In this document: positions 1 to 8,988 of the stretch, piece after piece
Layout of the letters: each line of letters starts with the position of its first letter
How positions within the stretch are numbered: the first letter of the stretch is position 1
NCBI RefSeq assembly: GCF_020524625.1
Contig: NZ_JAIVLL010000002.1
Span: 248,001-312,000, forward strand
Length of the DNA stretch: 64,000 nucleotides
From: Brevundimonas poindexterae
GTDB lineage: Bacteria; Pseudomonadota; Alphaproteobacteria; Caulobacterales; Caulobacteraceae
Direction of reading: 5' to 3'
Notes under the pieces: generated by a model
What the model saw: the letters and a program-made list of their open reading frames with translations, nothing else
What the model was told of the DNA's origin: nothing
The model's database searches: none
Program-made: the position numbers and the translations under genes

Positions 1-31
1 CCCGGCAGAAGATGGCGCACCTGTGAAGTTC

Positions 32-95
<64 letters not shown>

Positions 96-97
96 CC

Positions 98-2173
98 TTA
101 TTCGACGCCCAGCTCTGCCAGCAGGCCGTCCATGCCATAGACGTCCCGCAGTGCCACGGTGATGGCACCGGTGGTGACGATCACGCTGCGGTTGACCTTG
201 GGGTCATAGCCATAGGCGTTGCGCTGGGTCAGGACGGTCGAGTCAAAATTCGCCCCGATGATCTCACCCCGCGCATTGATGGCGGGCGACCCCGACGAGC
301 CGCCGATGGTGTCGGTCGAGACCGACATGTTCAGCACAGCATTCGGGTCGATCCGCTCGCGCGCGGCCAGCAGCTTGGGCGCCACATCGAACGGCGGGGC
401 GCCGGTCGCCCGGTCCCACAGTCCGCCGAAGGTGGTGAAGGGCTCGACCGTCGTACCCTGATACGTCCAGCCCTCGATCCGGCCCCAGGTCAGGCGCAGG
501 GTGCCGGTCGCGTCCGGATAGACGCTGTCGCCATAGGCAGCAAAGCGGGCGGCGGCCAGATCCTCGGACGCCTGGGCGGTCGGGGCCTCGACGGTGTCCT
601 CCCATTCGGCGCGGACGGCGCGGGTGACGCCCTGGATCGACAGCACATAGCGGATCAGCGGATCGTCCGAGGCCATGATGGCCGGCAGACCGCCCTCCCA
701 CAGGGCCTTGCGCACCGCCGGATCAGCCAGGGTGGTGCCAGAGATCAGACGCTCGGAGAGCCCCTCGGGCGACTCGCGGCCCAGCAGCTCGCGCACGCGC
801 GGATCATCGACCGTCAGCCACTCGCGCGTCTTGGACAGCCACCATTCCATCCGCACCTGTTCAAGGTCGGCATAGACAGGCCGGTCGGCCAGCAGGCGGG
901 ATTCCAGACCGGCCAGACGCCCGTCGCCATATTCGGGCAGGCGTTCGGCCGACGGTTTCTCGCGTTCCTGCGCCGCGCGCACCAGCGCCTCGGCCCAGGC
1001 ATAGAGGGTCGAACCACCGCCCGAGCGGGCGACCACGAGGGTGTAGGCCGGATAGAGGCGCCGCACGTCCTCCTGTACCGCCGACAGGGTCGCCCAGGGG
1101 TCTGCACCCCCGGCCGCCGTATGGGCCGCCAGCCAGTCGGTCGAGCGTGCGCGGAAGTCGGCTTCCTGCTCGGCCTTGGAGGCCATGAAGTCGGCGTCGA
1201 TCAGCGCCTTCATCCGGCCGATGCCGCGCTTGTAGCTGTTCTCGAGGCCCACCAGCGGGTCCATGACGATGAAGGCGTTCTCGTCGCTCTCGGCCCCGAA
1301 GCGGATCATCCGCCCGCGCAGCTCGGACATGATCAGCTGGTCCAGAGGCAGCATGACGTCGCGCACGGTCAGCAGTTGGTCCATGGTCAGCAGGCGCTGG
1401 GTCGAGCCCGGGCTGCCCGAGACGAACACCGGCTCGCCGGCCGTCGGGCGGTTCGGGTTCCAGGTGAAGTGGGTGGGCGTCTCAACCGGCTTGCCGTCCT
1501 CGTACAGGCGGATGAAGGCCGCATCGATGGCAAAACGCGGGAAGTTGAAGTTGTCGAGGTCGCCGCCGAAGGTCGCGGCGCGATCCTCGGGCGCGAAGGC
1601 CAGCCGCACATCGGTGTAGCGGCGATAGCTGTACAGCTTGAACTGGCCGCCCCGGTACAGCGACACCACCTGGCAGCGGCGCTCGGGCTGGTCGGCGCAA
1701 TATTCGGCCTCGATGGCAGCGGCCTCGGCGTCGCGGGCCCGGTTGAAGGCCTGACCGGTCAGGCCGCGCCCGGCCGCATGCATGCGCTCGGTGACATCCG
1801 TGATGTCCATCAGGATTTCGGCCGAGGCGCCAGGGCAGCGCAGCTCGTCCTCGCGCGTGGCGGGGGTGAAGCCGGTCTCGGCATAGTTGATGGCCGGCGT
1901 CGACAGCTGGGCGACGCAGCTGGCCACGCAGTGGTTATTGGTCAGGACCAGCCCCTCGCCCGACACCACGCCGGCCGAGCATCCGCCGAACTTGACCGAA
2001 CTGCGCTGCACGCGGTCCAGCCAGGCCTGGTCGATGGCCGTGCCGAGGGCGGCATTCACCCGGGCGATGGGGAAGTTGTCGAAGGTCCACATCCCCTCGC
2101 CCGCCTGGGCGGACGAGGGAAGGGCGGCGAGAGCCAGGACAGCCGCGGACGCGGCGAGCGCAAGGTGACGCAT
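98..2173 (-). CDS. S46 family dipeptidyl-peptidase (DPP11-like specificity residue)
   Basis: A 691-residue secreted or periplasmic serine exopeptidase that should release dipeptides from peptide N-termini. Residues 1-24 form a signal peptide. The chymotrypsin-like triad is recognisable: His81 in TNNHC, an Asp in the GGDLDNFNFPR block (about 205-207), and Ser627 in GGSSGSP. The residue 18 positions after the catalytic Ser is Ser. In characterised S46 enzymes this site is Arg or Ser in Asp/Glu-specific DPP11 and Gly in DPP7, so acidic P1 preference is inferred. The gene starts 20 bp after the stop of a paralogous S46 gene, so the two are probably co-transcribed. Length is normal for the family (about 700). 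Confidence 0.95.
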   Translation of the reverse strand: MRHLALAASAAVLALAALPSSAQAGEGMWTFDNFPIARVNAALGTAIDQAWLDRVQRSSVKFGGCSAGVVSGEGLVLTNNHCVASCVAQLSTPAINYAETGFTPATREDELRCPGASAEILMDITDVTERMHAAGRGLTGQAFNRARDAEAAAIEAEYCADQPERRCQVVSLYRGGQFKLYSYRRYTDVRLAFAPEDRAATFGGDLDNFNFPRFAIDAAFIRLYEDGKPVETPTHFTWNPNRPTAGEPVFVSGSPGSTQRLLTMDQLLTVRDVMLPLDQLIMSELRGRMIRFGAESDENAFIVMDPLVGLENSYKRGIGRMKALIDADFMASKAEQEADFRARSTDWLAAHTAAGGADPWATLSAVQEDVRRLYPAYTLVVARSGGGSTLYAWAEALVRAAQEREKPSAERLPEYGDGRLAGLESRLLADRPVYADLEQVRMEWWLSKTREWLTVDDPRVRELLGRESPEGLSERLISGTTLADPAVRKALWEGGLPAIMASDDPLIRYVLSIQGVTRAVRAEWEDTVEAPTAQASEDLAAARFAAYGDSVYPDATGTLRLTWGRIEGWTYQGTTVEPFTTFGGLWDRATGAPPFDVAPKLLAARERIDPNAVLNMSVSTDTIGGSSGSPAINARGEIIGANFDSTVLTQRNAYGYDPKVNRSVIVTTGAITVALRDVYGMDGLLAELGVE

Positions 2174-2193
2174 GAGAGGTCCTCCGGTCCGGA

Positions 2194-4281
2194 TCAGCTG
2201 ACGCCCAGCTCGCGCAGCAGCGCAGGCTGGTTGTAGACGACCCGCAGGGCCTCGGTGATGGCGGCGGTCGAGACCGTCACCGTCCGGTTCAGGTTTCCGT
2301 CATAGCCGAACGACCCGCCCAGCGAGTGGATGTTGCCGTCGAAGGCGGCGCCGATCACCTCGCCCCGGGCGTTGATCACGGGCGAGCCCGAGTTGCCGCC
2401 GATGATGTCGTTGGTCGAGACGAAGTCATAGACGGTGTTCGGGTCGATCCGGTCGCGGGCCGCGAGGAAGCGCGGGGCCGCATTGAACGGCTCGGAGCCG
2501 GTCGCCCGGTCGAACAGTCCGCCCATATAGGTGAACGGCGGGATGTCCACGCCGCGATAGCTCCAGCCCTTCACCTGGCCGTAGCTGAGGCGGAGCGAGA
2601 AGGTCGCGTCGGGATACTGGTTTGTGCCATAGACGGCGAAGCGGGCCTGGGCGATGCGCTCGGCCGCCTGGGCGGTCGGCACGGTCACCTGCTCCTCCCA
2701 GGCCGCGGCCGCTGCCTGGGCCATGTCGTTGTTGGCGATGATCAGGGCCAGCAGCGGATCGGCAGCGGCCATTTCCTCGGGCGTCATCATCACGGCCTGA
2801 CGACGGAACTCCGGATCGGTCAGGCGGGTGTTGGCAATCAGCCGCTCGGCCAGCGCCTCGGGGCTTTCCTTGCCCAGCAGCGCCTTCACGGCCGGGCTGT
2901 CGACCGTCAGATACTCGCGCGTCTTGGACAGCCAGAAGGTCAGCTGGATCTGCTCGATGCCTTCATAGATCGGCATTTCGGCCCCGACCCGGTCGGCAAA
3001 GCCGGCCAGCTGGGCCTCGGTGATGGTGCTGCCGGGGGCGGTGCGTGAGATACCGGCCCGGGCGATGGCGCGACCGATCGCATAAAGGGTCGAGCCCCCG
3101 CCGGCGCGGGCTTCCAGCTGATAGTAGGGCAGGAACAGGTCGCGGGCCGCGACATTCACGGCCTCCAGCTCGGCCCAGGGGTCACCGATGCGCTGGGCCA
3201 GCGCCGGGTCGGCGGCCACGGCGGCGCGCAGCTCGGCTTCTTCCTCGCGCTTGGTGGCCATGAAGGCCGGGTCCAGCAGGGCCTGCTGCTGGCCGAACCA
3301 GACCTTGAAGCTGTTTTCCAGGCCGAAGATGGTGTCGACCGAGACGCGCTTGGCCTCCTCGTCGGTCATCGAATAGTTCAGCAGACGGCCGCGCAGTTCC
3401 GACCCCTGGATCAGTTGCAGCGGCAGCTGCTGATCGCGCAGGCGCTCCAGCTGGGCGACGGTGAGCAGGCGCTGGGTCGAGCCGGGGTTGCCCGAGACGA
3501 AGGTCACCTCGCCTTCCTTGGGCGCGTTCGGATTCCAGGTCAGGTGGTTGGGCGTGACGGCCGGCTTGCCGTCCTCGTAGGCGCGCAGGAATCCGGCATC
3601 CAGCGCATAGCGGGGGAAGTTGAAGTTGTCCGGGTCGCCGCCGAAGAAGGCCGCCTGGAACTCGGGCGCGAATACCAGACGCACATCGTCATAGCGGCGG
3701 AATTTGTAGAGGGCGTACTGGCCCCCGCGATAGAAGCTGATGACCTGGCAGTTCAGCTTCTCGTCCCCGGCGCAGGCCTCGCGCTGGATGGCCTGGATCT
3801 CGGCGGTGCGCGCCTGGCTGAAGGCCTGACCGGTCAGGCCGACACCCGCGCCCAGCACGCGGTCGGTCACATCGATGATCTCGATCAGCACATCGGCGGT
3901 CTGGCCGGGGCAGGTCTTTTCTTCCTCGCGGTTGGCCGTGGTCCAGCCCTTCTGGACATAGTCGTTCTCGGCGGTCGACAGCTCCTGCACGCACGAGACC
4001 ACGCAGTGGTGGTTGGTCAGGATCAGCCCCTCGTCCGACACGAACGAGGCCGAGCAGCCCTGCAGGCGCACAGACGCCAGACGCACCCGGTCCAGCCAAG
4101 CCTGGTCGATATTGGTGCCGTATTGGGCGTTGACCTTGTCGATCGGGAAGTTGTCGAACGTCCACATCCCCTCTTCGGCCTGCACGGGCGTACCGGGCGC
4201 AAACGTCAGGGCGGCGCCCAGTCCAAGGGCGGCAAGCGAGGCGGTCACCGTGGCGGCGAGGCGAAGCGAACGGAGTTTCAT
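2194..4281 (-). CDS. S46 family dipeptidyl-peptidase (DPP7-like specificity residue)
   Basis: A 695-residue paralogue of the downstream S46 gene and first gene of the pair. The ATG at 4281 is preferred over the longer reading frame: it follows an AGGAAG ribosome-binding site, and a clean signal peptide begins there (MKLRSLRLAATVTASLAAL). The triad motifs are TNHHC, GGDPDNFNFPR and GGNSGSP. The residue 18 after the catalytic Ser is Gly, the DPP7-type state that goes with broad or hydrophobic P1 preference. Together the two enzymes would cover complementary dipeptides for peptide nutrition. Both family and pairing are clear; substrate assignment is inference. Confidence 0.95.
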   Translation of the reverse strand: MKLRSLRLAATVTASLAALGLGAALTFAPGTPVQAEEGMWTFDNFPIDKVNAQYGTNIDQAWLDRVRLASVRLQGCSASFVSDEGLILTNHHCVVSCVQELSTAENDYVQKGWTTANREEEKTCPGQTADVLIEIIDVTDRVLGAGVGLTGQAFSQARTAEIQAIQREACAGDEKLNCQVISFYRGGQYALYKFRRYDDVRLVFAPEFQAAFFGGDPDNFNFPRYALDAGFLRAYEDGKPAVTPNHLTWNPNAPKEGEVTFVSGNPGSTQRLLTVAQLERLRDQQLPLQLIQGSELRGRLLNYSMTDEEAKRVSVDTIFGLENSFKVWFGQQQALLDPAFMATKREEEAELRAAVAADPALAQRIGDPWAELEAVNVAARDLFLPYYQLEARAGGGSTLYAIGRAIARAGISRTAPGSTITEAQLAGFADRVGAEMPIYEGIEQIQLTFWLSKTREYLTVDSPAVKALLGKESPEALAERLIANTRLTDPEFRRQAVMMTPEEMAAADPLLALIIANNDMAQAAAAAWEEQVTVPTAQAAERIAQARFAVYGTNQYPDATFSLRLSYGQVKGWSYRGVDIPPFTYMGGLFDRATGSEPFNAAPRFLAARDRIDPNTVYDFVSTNDIIGGNSGSPVINARGEVIGAAFDGNIHSLGGSFGYDGNLNRTVTVSTAAITEALRVVYNQPALLRELGVS

Positions 4282-4477
4282 GGGATATCTTCCTGGATCG
4301 AGTGCGGCCCGGCAGGCCGTTCTGGCGGCAGAGTTAAACCCCCGGAGGGCCTGTCGTCCATGCCATTCGCAGGTCCGTGATCGCCGCACCGCGTTATCGA
4401 CCCTTACCCCGATTTAACTTGGCCCCGCGACGGATGGCCTTCAGAACCGGCTCAACGTCAGGGGTTTGGCACCACAT

Positions 4478-5650
4478 ATGTCGCTTGCACTTTCCACACT
4501 GCTTTTTGAATGGCGCCGCTATATGGCCGCCGTGATGGCGCTCGCGCTGTCGGGCCTGCTGGTGCTGGCCATGACCGGGGTGTTCATCGGTATCGGCAAG
4601 GGCTTCACGGCCCAGATCGAGCGCTCGAACGCTGACATCATGGTCCTGCGCCCGGGCGCCACCAGCCTGATCAGCGGACCGTCGGGCGTGCCGCGCCGCT
4701 TCATCCCGCTGGTCTACAACCACGCCGAAGTGGTCGAGGTTCAGCCGCTGGACGGCGCCGGCGGCAGCTTCCAGTCGGTCAAGGACGTGGACCCCACGGC
4801 CAGCCAGGCCGACCGGGCCCGTCAGGGCGCGCCGCGCCAGCAGTTCGTCTCGGCCCGCATCATCGATACCGCACCCGGCTCGGTGACCATTCCGACCGAC
4901 TATTCGCAGGCGCTCGTGGATGCCCTGCGCCAGCCCTATACCGTCGCGGTCGACGAGACGGCGCTCAAGACTCTCGGGGTCAAGCTGGGCGACAAGGCCC
5001 TCTATAACGGCCAGACCGTGACCGTGATCGCCGTGACGCGCGGCTACCCCAATATGATGCAGCCGACCATCATCATGAGCCGCGACACCCTGCGCATGCT
5101 GGGTCAGGCCGACACCGGCCCGCGCGTCGGCCCGCTGATGGTCAAGATCAAGGACCCCTCGCGCGCCGCCATCGTCGCCGCCCAGTTGAACGCCGCCGGC
5201 AACGGCCAGTGGCAGGCCTGGACGCGTCAGGAACTGGCCGATGCCAATGCCGGCGCCATGTTCGAGGAAGGTATTCTGGTCATCATCATCGGCGGCTGTG
5301 TGGTGCTGGGCACCATCATCGGCGTGGCCATCACCTGGCAGACCCTGCGCGGCGCCATCATGGCCAACATCAAGGAGTTCGCCTCGCTGCGCGCCCTCGG
5401 CGTCGGCATGGGATCGCTGCGCCGTATCGTCATGGAGTTGAGCTTCTGGGTCGGCCTGGTCGGTGTGGGGGCGGCCATCTTCCTCACCTGGCTGGTCCAG
5501 ATGCTGGCCATGGCCAATGCCGTCATCATCGCCCTGCCCCCCAGCCTGCTGATCGTGGTGGGTGGCGGACTGGTCGTCATCGCCATGCTGTCGGGCCTGC
5601 TCTCGATGGGCGTCCTCAAGAACAGCCAACCCGCGGACCTGCTGCGATGA
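4478..5650 (+). CDS. ABC transporter permease, FtsX/DevC-like
   Basis: A 390-residue inner-membrane permease with the FtsX/MacB plan. One transmembrane helix lies near residues 15-40, followed by a large periplasmic domain (about 45-250) and three C-terminal helices. The ATG at 4478 is preferred to the in-frame TTG 12 bases upstream because AGGGG at 4460 is too close to the TTG. The stop overlaps the ATPase start as ATGA, and a membrane-fusion gene follows. The order permease, ATPase, fusion protein matches DevCAB-type exporters, which pass lipids or peptides to an outer-membrane channel. The substrate cannot be read from sequence. Confidence 0.9.
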   Translation: MSLALSTLLFEWRRYMAAVMALALSGLLVLAMTGVFIGIGKGFTAQIERSNADIMVLRPGATSLISGPSGVPRRFIPLVYNHAEVVEVQPLDGAGGSFQSVKDVDPTASQADRARQGAPRQQFVSARIIDTAPGSVTIPTDYSQALVDALRQPYTVAVDETALKTLGVKLGDKALYNGQTVTVIAVTRGYPNMMQPTIIMSRDTLRMLGQADTGPRVGPLMVKIKDPSRAAIVAAQLNAAGNGQWQAWTRQELADANAGAMFEEGILVIIIGGCVVLGTIIGVAITWQTLRGAIMANIKEFASLRALGVGMGSLRRIVMELSFWVGLVGVGAAIFLTWLVQMLAMANAVIIALPPSLLIVVGGGLVVIAMLSGLLSMGVLKNSQPADLLR

Positions 5651-6399
5651 ACGCCACCAAGACACACGGCAAGCACGGCGACTTCGCGATCGAGGCCAAG
5701 GGCCTGGTCAAGCGGTTCAAGTCCGGCAAGTCCTTCATCGAAGTGCTCAAGAACGTCGATTTCGACGCCCGCCACGGCGACCTGACCATGGTCATGGGGC
5801 CGTCGGGTTCGGGCAAGTCGACCCTGATCGCCGCCCTGTCGGGCCTGCTGCGCCCCGAAGAGGGCCGGGTGGACGCGCTGGACGTCGACAATCTGTGGAA
5901 AATGTCCTCGGGCAAGATCGACAAGTTCCGGCTGGATCACTGCGGCTTCATCTTCCAGGGCTTCAACCTGTTCCCGGCCCTGTCGGCCCTGCAGCAGGTC
6001 GAGATCGTGCTGAAGTTCCAGGGCCTGTCCAAGTCGCAGGCGCGGAAACAGGCGCGGATCAGCCTGGAGGAAGTGGGCCTGGGTCACCGTCTGAACCAGC
6101 GTCCCGCCATCCTGTCGGGCGGTGAGAAGCAGCGCGTCGCCATCGCCCGCGCTCTCGCCAAGAATCCCAAGATCCTGTTCGCCGACGAACCGACCTCGGC
6201 CCTCGACGGCGAGAACGGACAGCTGGTCATCCAGCTGCTGCGTCGCGCCGCCACCCAGCACGGGGCCGCCGTGATCTGCGTGACCCACGACCCGCGCCTC
6301 GAGGCCTGGGCCGACCGGGTCATCAAGATCGAGGACGGCATCATCATCTCCGATGAGCGCCGGATTCCGGACCCCAACGCCGCCCTGGCCCACCACTAA
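5647..6399 (+). CDS. ABC transporter ATP-binding protein, DevA/LolD-like
   Basis: A 250-residue cytoplasmic ATPase that powers the adjacent permease. Motifs are all intact: Walker A GPSGSGKST (51-59), signature LSGGEKQ (156-162), Walker B ILFADEP (176-182) and H-loop His214 in CVTHD. The open frame extends upstream to 5209, but the ATG at 5647 overlaps the permease stop codon and places the protein at normal family length. It belongs to the MacB/LolD/DevA branch that works with FtsX-like permeases by a mechanotransmission mechanism rather than by alternating access. The operon continues 27 bp later with the membrane-fusion gene. Confidence 0.93.
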   Translation: MNATKTHGKHGDFAIEAKGLVKRFKSGKSFIEVLKNVDFDARHGDLTMVMGPSGSGKSTLIAALSGLLRPEEGRVDALDVDNLWKMSSGKIDKFRLDHCGFIFQGFNLFPALSALQQVEIVLKFQGLSKSQARKQARISLEEVGLGHRLNQRPAILSGGEKQRVAIARALAKNPKILFADEPTSALDGENGQLVIQLLRRAATQHGAAVICVTHDPRLEAWADRVIKIEDGIIISDERRIPDPNAALAHH

Positions 6400-6426
6400 C
6401 CTTCTCTCAGAGACCGAAAGACCGTC

Positions 6427-7443
6427 ATGCCCGCCTTCCTCAAGAATAAATGGCTCTGGATCGGCCTTGTCGTCATCGTCGTGGTCATCGTCGGCTTCAT
6501 GATGATGCAGGGCGCCAACAAGGCCAAAAAGGCCGAGCTCGAACAGGCCGCCGCCAGTGCGCCTGAAAGCCCCTATGCCGCCGTCGCCAACGGCAAGGCC
6601 GACGTCGAGGGCGGCATCATCCAGGTCGCGGCCCGTCGCGGCGGCGTGGTCAAGGCCGTCTATGTCGAGGAGGGCGATCGCGTCACCGCCGGCCAGATCC
6701 TGGCCCGTCAGGAAGACGACGAACCGCGCTTGGCCGTTCAACGCGCCCAGGCCGAGGTCGCCCAGGCCCGCAGCCAGCTGGCGACCCTCCAGGTCGATGT
6801 GAATGCCGCCCGCCGCGAATATGCGCGCATGCAGCAGCTGGCCGACAGCAACTATATCGCCGCGCAGCGTCTGGATCAGGCGCGCGATGAGGTCGCCGCC
6901 GCCGAGGCCCGACTGGCCAGCCAGCAGGCCACGGTGCGCACCGTGCAGGCCCGTCTGGCCGAGGCCGAGTACAATCTCGAACTGACCGTCATCCGCGCCC
7001 CGATGAGCGGCCGGATCGTGCGTCGCTATGCCAACCCGGGCGCCGGTGCCTCGACCCTGAACGTCTCGACCATGTTCGACCTCGAGCCCGACGCCCCGCG
7101 CATCATCCGCGCCGAGATCGTCGAGGCCGACATCCCCAATATCTCGATCGGTCAGGCCGTCGAGATCAGCCCCGAGGGCGACCCGTCCAAGGTCTATGTC
7201 GGTCGGGTGCTGCGGCGCGCCGCCGTCTTCGGTGCCCGCAAGCTGGCCTCGGACGACCCCTCGCAGCGGTCGGACGAGCGGGTGGTCGAGGTGGTCGTCG
7301 CCTATGACGAGGCCCCGCTGCTGATCGGTCAGCGCGTGCTGGTCAAATTCATGAAGCCGGGTGAGACCGCCGGCGCCCCGCGTGACACCCAGGTCGGCGT
7401 CGGCCCCAACCGCGCCATGCAGCAGCCGACCAAGGCGGGCTGA
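6427..7443 (+). CDS. HlyD-family periplasmic membrane-fusion protein, DevB-like
   Basis: A 338-residue adaptor that should link the ABC permease to a TolC-like outer-membrane channel. A single N-terminal transmembrane anchor spans about residues 10-28. After it come a split lipoyl/biotinyl-like domain (around VEEGDRVTAGQILARQ), a coiled-coil hairpin rich in Ala, Gln and Arg (about 100-180), the second lipoyl half (LTVIRAPMSGRI), and a beta-barrel region. No TolC homologue lies nearby, so an unlinked channel is expected. It is the third gene of the permease/ATPase/adaptor operon and converges with the enoyl-CoA hydratase-like gene only 4 bp away. Confidence 0.92.
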   Translation: MPAFLKNKWLWIGLVVIVVVIVGFMMMQGANKAKKAELEQAAASAPESPYAAVANGKADVEGGIIQVAARRGGVVKAVYVEEGDRVTAGQILARQEDDEPRLAVQRAQAEVAQARSQLATLQVDVNAARREYARMQQLADSNYIAAQRLDQARDEVAAAEARLASQQATVRTVQARLAEAEYNLELTVIRAPMSGRIVRRYANPGAGASTLNVSTMFDLEPDAPRIIRAEIVEADIPNISIGQAVEISPEGDPSKVYVGRVLRRAAVFGARKLASDDPSQRSDERVVEVVVAYDEAPLLIGQRVLVKFMKPGETAGAPRDTQVGVGPNRAMQQPTKAG

Positions 7444-7447
7444 TCCC

Positions 7448-8248
7448 CTATGCCCCGGTGAAGGTGCCGGGGCGCTTTTCCAGTGCGGCGGCCACGCCCT
7501 CGGCGTGGTCGTCCGTCATATGGGCCAGGGCCTGCATGGCGGCCGTCATCTCGAGGATCTGGTCGAAGGTCAGGTCCCGTCCCTGACGGAGCAGGCTCTT
7601 GGTCATGCGCAGGGCCTGCGGCGGTTGGGCGGCGATCTCTCCAGCCAGCGCCATCGCCGCCTCCATCAGGGTGTCGGCGGGCACCACGCGGTTCACCAGC
7701 CCCCATTCCAGCGCCGTCGCCGCATCGATCGAGCGCGCCGTGAACAGCAACTCGGCGGCCCGCGCATAGCCGACGTTGCGCGGCAGCAGCCAGGCCCCGC
7801 CGTCGCCCGGCAGGATCCCCAGCTTCAGGAAGGGCGCGCCAAAGCTGGCCGCCTCGGACGCGATGCGGATGTCGCCCAGACCGGCGATGTCGCCGCCCAG
7901 CCCCATGGCGGGGCCGTTGACGGCGGTCACCAGCGGGACCTCCAGATTGTAGAGGCTGCGCACGATGCGGTGGACCACCCGGCGATAGCGTTCGCGGATA
8001 GCGGTGCCCGGCCCCTCGAACAGGTCGCGCCGGTCGCGCATGGCCTTGAGGTCCCCGCCGGCCGAAAAGGCGCGTCCGGCCCCCGTCAGCACCACGACCC
8101 GCACGGCCGGGTCGGCATTGACCGCCTCGCACGCCTCGGCAAAGGCCTCGCCGTCGCCCAGATCCGGCAGGGCGTTCAGCCGCTCGGGCCGGTTCAGCGT
8201 CCAGACCTCGATCGCGCCCTCGCGTCGCCGCTCGATCAGTCCCGTCAT
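7448..8248 (-). CDS. Enoyl-CoA hydratase/isomerase (crotonase) family protein
   Basis: A 266-residue crotonase-fold enzyme that probably acts on an acyl-CoA thioester in fatty-acid or aromatic-acid degradation. The oxyanion-hole segments are present: GRAFSAGGDLKA, then GPAMGLGGDIAGLGDIRIASE, whose second half carries the usual GLGxD pattern. Both active-site loops are of the type seen in enzymes with GDGGAWLLPR, so the exact reaction is uncertain. The ATG at 8248 is chosen because AGGGAAC precedes it and an upstream terminator hairpin would lie inside the longer frame. It is monocistronic and convergent with the exporter operon. Confidence 0.88.
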   Translation of the reverse strand: MTGLIERRREGAIEVWTLNRPERLNALPDLGDGEAFAEACEAVNADPAVRVVVLTGAGRAFSAGGDLKAMRDRRDLFEGPGTAIRERYRRVVHRIVRSLYNLEVPLVTAVNGPAMGLGGDIAGLGDIRIASEAASFGAPFLKLGILPGDGGAWLLPRNVGYARAAELLFTARSIDAATALEWGLVNRVVPADTLMEAAMALAGEIAAQPPQALRMTKSLLRQGRDLTFDQILEMTAAMQALAHMTDDHAEGVAAALEKRPGTFTGA

Positions 8249-8272
8249 GATCCGTTCCCTGCGCCGGAATTG

Positions 8273-8301
8273 AAAAACCCCGGCCCTTTTCGGGTCCGGG
8301 G
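8273..8301 (-). terminator. Rho-independent terminator on the minus strand
   Basis: Read on the minus strand, a CCCCGG-(A)-CCC arm pairs with GGG-CCGGGG across a 4-base loop. The only defect is a single bulged base. Five U residues (8277-8273) follow. It lies between a small minus-strand gene that begins at 8505 and the crotonase start at 8248, so it should isolate the two. Confidence 0.8.
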
Positions 8302-8348
8302 TCTTCAGATGCAAGCCGGCGGAGGCCGCCGGGCGCGGGCCTGATGGA

Positions 8349-8505
8349 TCAGGCGCGCTTCTTGATCGGATAGGGCACGAAGTTCGACGGGTGGCTGACC
8401 ACACGGTCGCCCGCGCCGTTCGTGTTGCGCGTGTTCACCAGAAGCCCGCCCCACAGGGCAAAGGACATCATGGCGTGCTGGAGGTTTTTCTCTTTCCTGT
8501 TCATG
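8349..8505 (-). pseudogene. Small ORF with apparent +1 frameshift at a UUUU run
   Basis: A strong AAAGGAG site lies 7-8 bases before an ATG at 8505. The frame opened there reads MNRKEKNLQHAMMSF and then loses GC3 bias after a CCUUUUGCC sequence at about 8457-8463. Skipping one U restores a frame with strong GC3 bias (33 of 36 third positions G or C). That frame reads on through SHPSNFVPYPIKKRA to a TGA at 8349, just before the terminator. The joined product would be 51 residues. The unshifted frame runs to 8305, up to the terminator stem, with poor codon bias. Real decay, programmed frameshifting and a one-base sequence error are all possible. No function is recognised. Confidence 0.55.
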
Positions 8506-8572
8506 GTGGCGTCTCCTTTCGCTGAACGATGAAAAGAGACACGTCGTGCTCGCAGGGGTTTTCACCCTCTCA

Positions 8573-8601
8573 GTCGTTTCGCGTCGTAAACATGAAACGA
8601 C
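8573..8601. promoter_or_regulatory. Inverted repeat in divergent intergenic region
   Basis: GTCGTTTC (8573-8580) and GAAACGAC (8594-8601) form a perfect 8-bp inverted repeat separated by 13 bases. It sits in the AT-richer gap between the small minus-strand ORF (start 8505) and the plus-strand DUF1289 gene (start 8657). The spacing suits a dimeric regulator that controls either or both genes. No regulator is identified. Confidence 0.4.
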
Positions 8602-8656
8602 AGTTTTATGACGAACGCAAGTTTTTTCGTCTGCTAGCGGAGTATATTTTCGGCAT

Positions 8657-8890
8657 ATGTCACATTCAGCTCCGCCGCCTGATGGCCCGCCCCGGCCGAT
8701 CCGCACGCCCTGCATCCAGGTCTGTACGGTCGATGGCGCCTCGGGCCTGTGCCTCGGCTGCCTGCGGACCTTGCAGGAGATCGCCACATGGAGCCGGATG
8801 GACGAGGCTGCGCGCGAGGCGATCCTGAAGGACCTGCCCGGTCGCGTGTCGCAGCTGGACCCCGCCTTTCGCGACATCGTCCCGCGCTAA
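8657..8890 (+). CDS. DUF1289 family protein
   Basis: A 77-residue cytoplasmic protein with the hallmark four-cysteine DUF1289 pattern: CIQVC near residues 19-23, then CLGCLRTLQEI near residues 32-42. Spaced cysteines suggest a metal or Fe-S site, but the biochemical role of the family is not established. The ATG at 8657 is in a short AT-rich leader, and the intergenic inverted repeat lies 55 bp upstream. It is probably monocistronic; the next gene has its own 98-bp upstream gap. Length is typical of the family (60-80). Confidence 0.85.
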   Translation: MSHSAPPPDGPPRPIRTPCIQVCTVDGASGLCLGCLRTLQEIATWSRMDEAAREAILKDLPGRVSQLDPAFRDIVPR

Positions 8891-8988
8891 CCTTTCGTCA
8901 GCCATGACGATTCACCGCATCCCAAGTTCCATGCCCTAGACCGGTCTCCTGACAGCCGCAGAAGCGGCGAGTAACGACGGGTGTCCGA

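Noticed and set aside
1121-4389. Long plus-strand open frames opposite the S46 genes (for example 1121-2236 and 3415-4380)
   Set aside because: They mirror the codon structure of the S46 genes on the other strand, have no ribosome-binding sites and no recognisable domains; GC-rich DNA makes such shadows.
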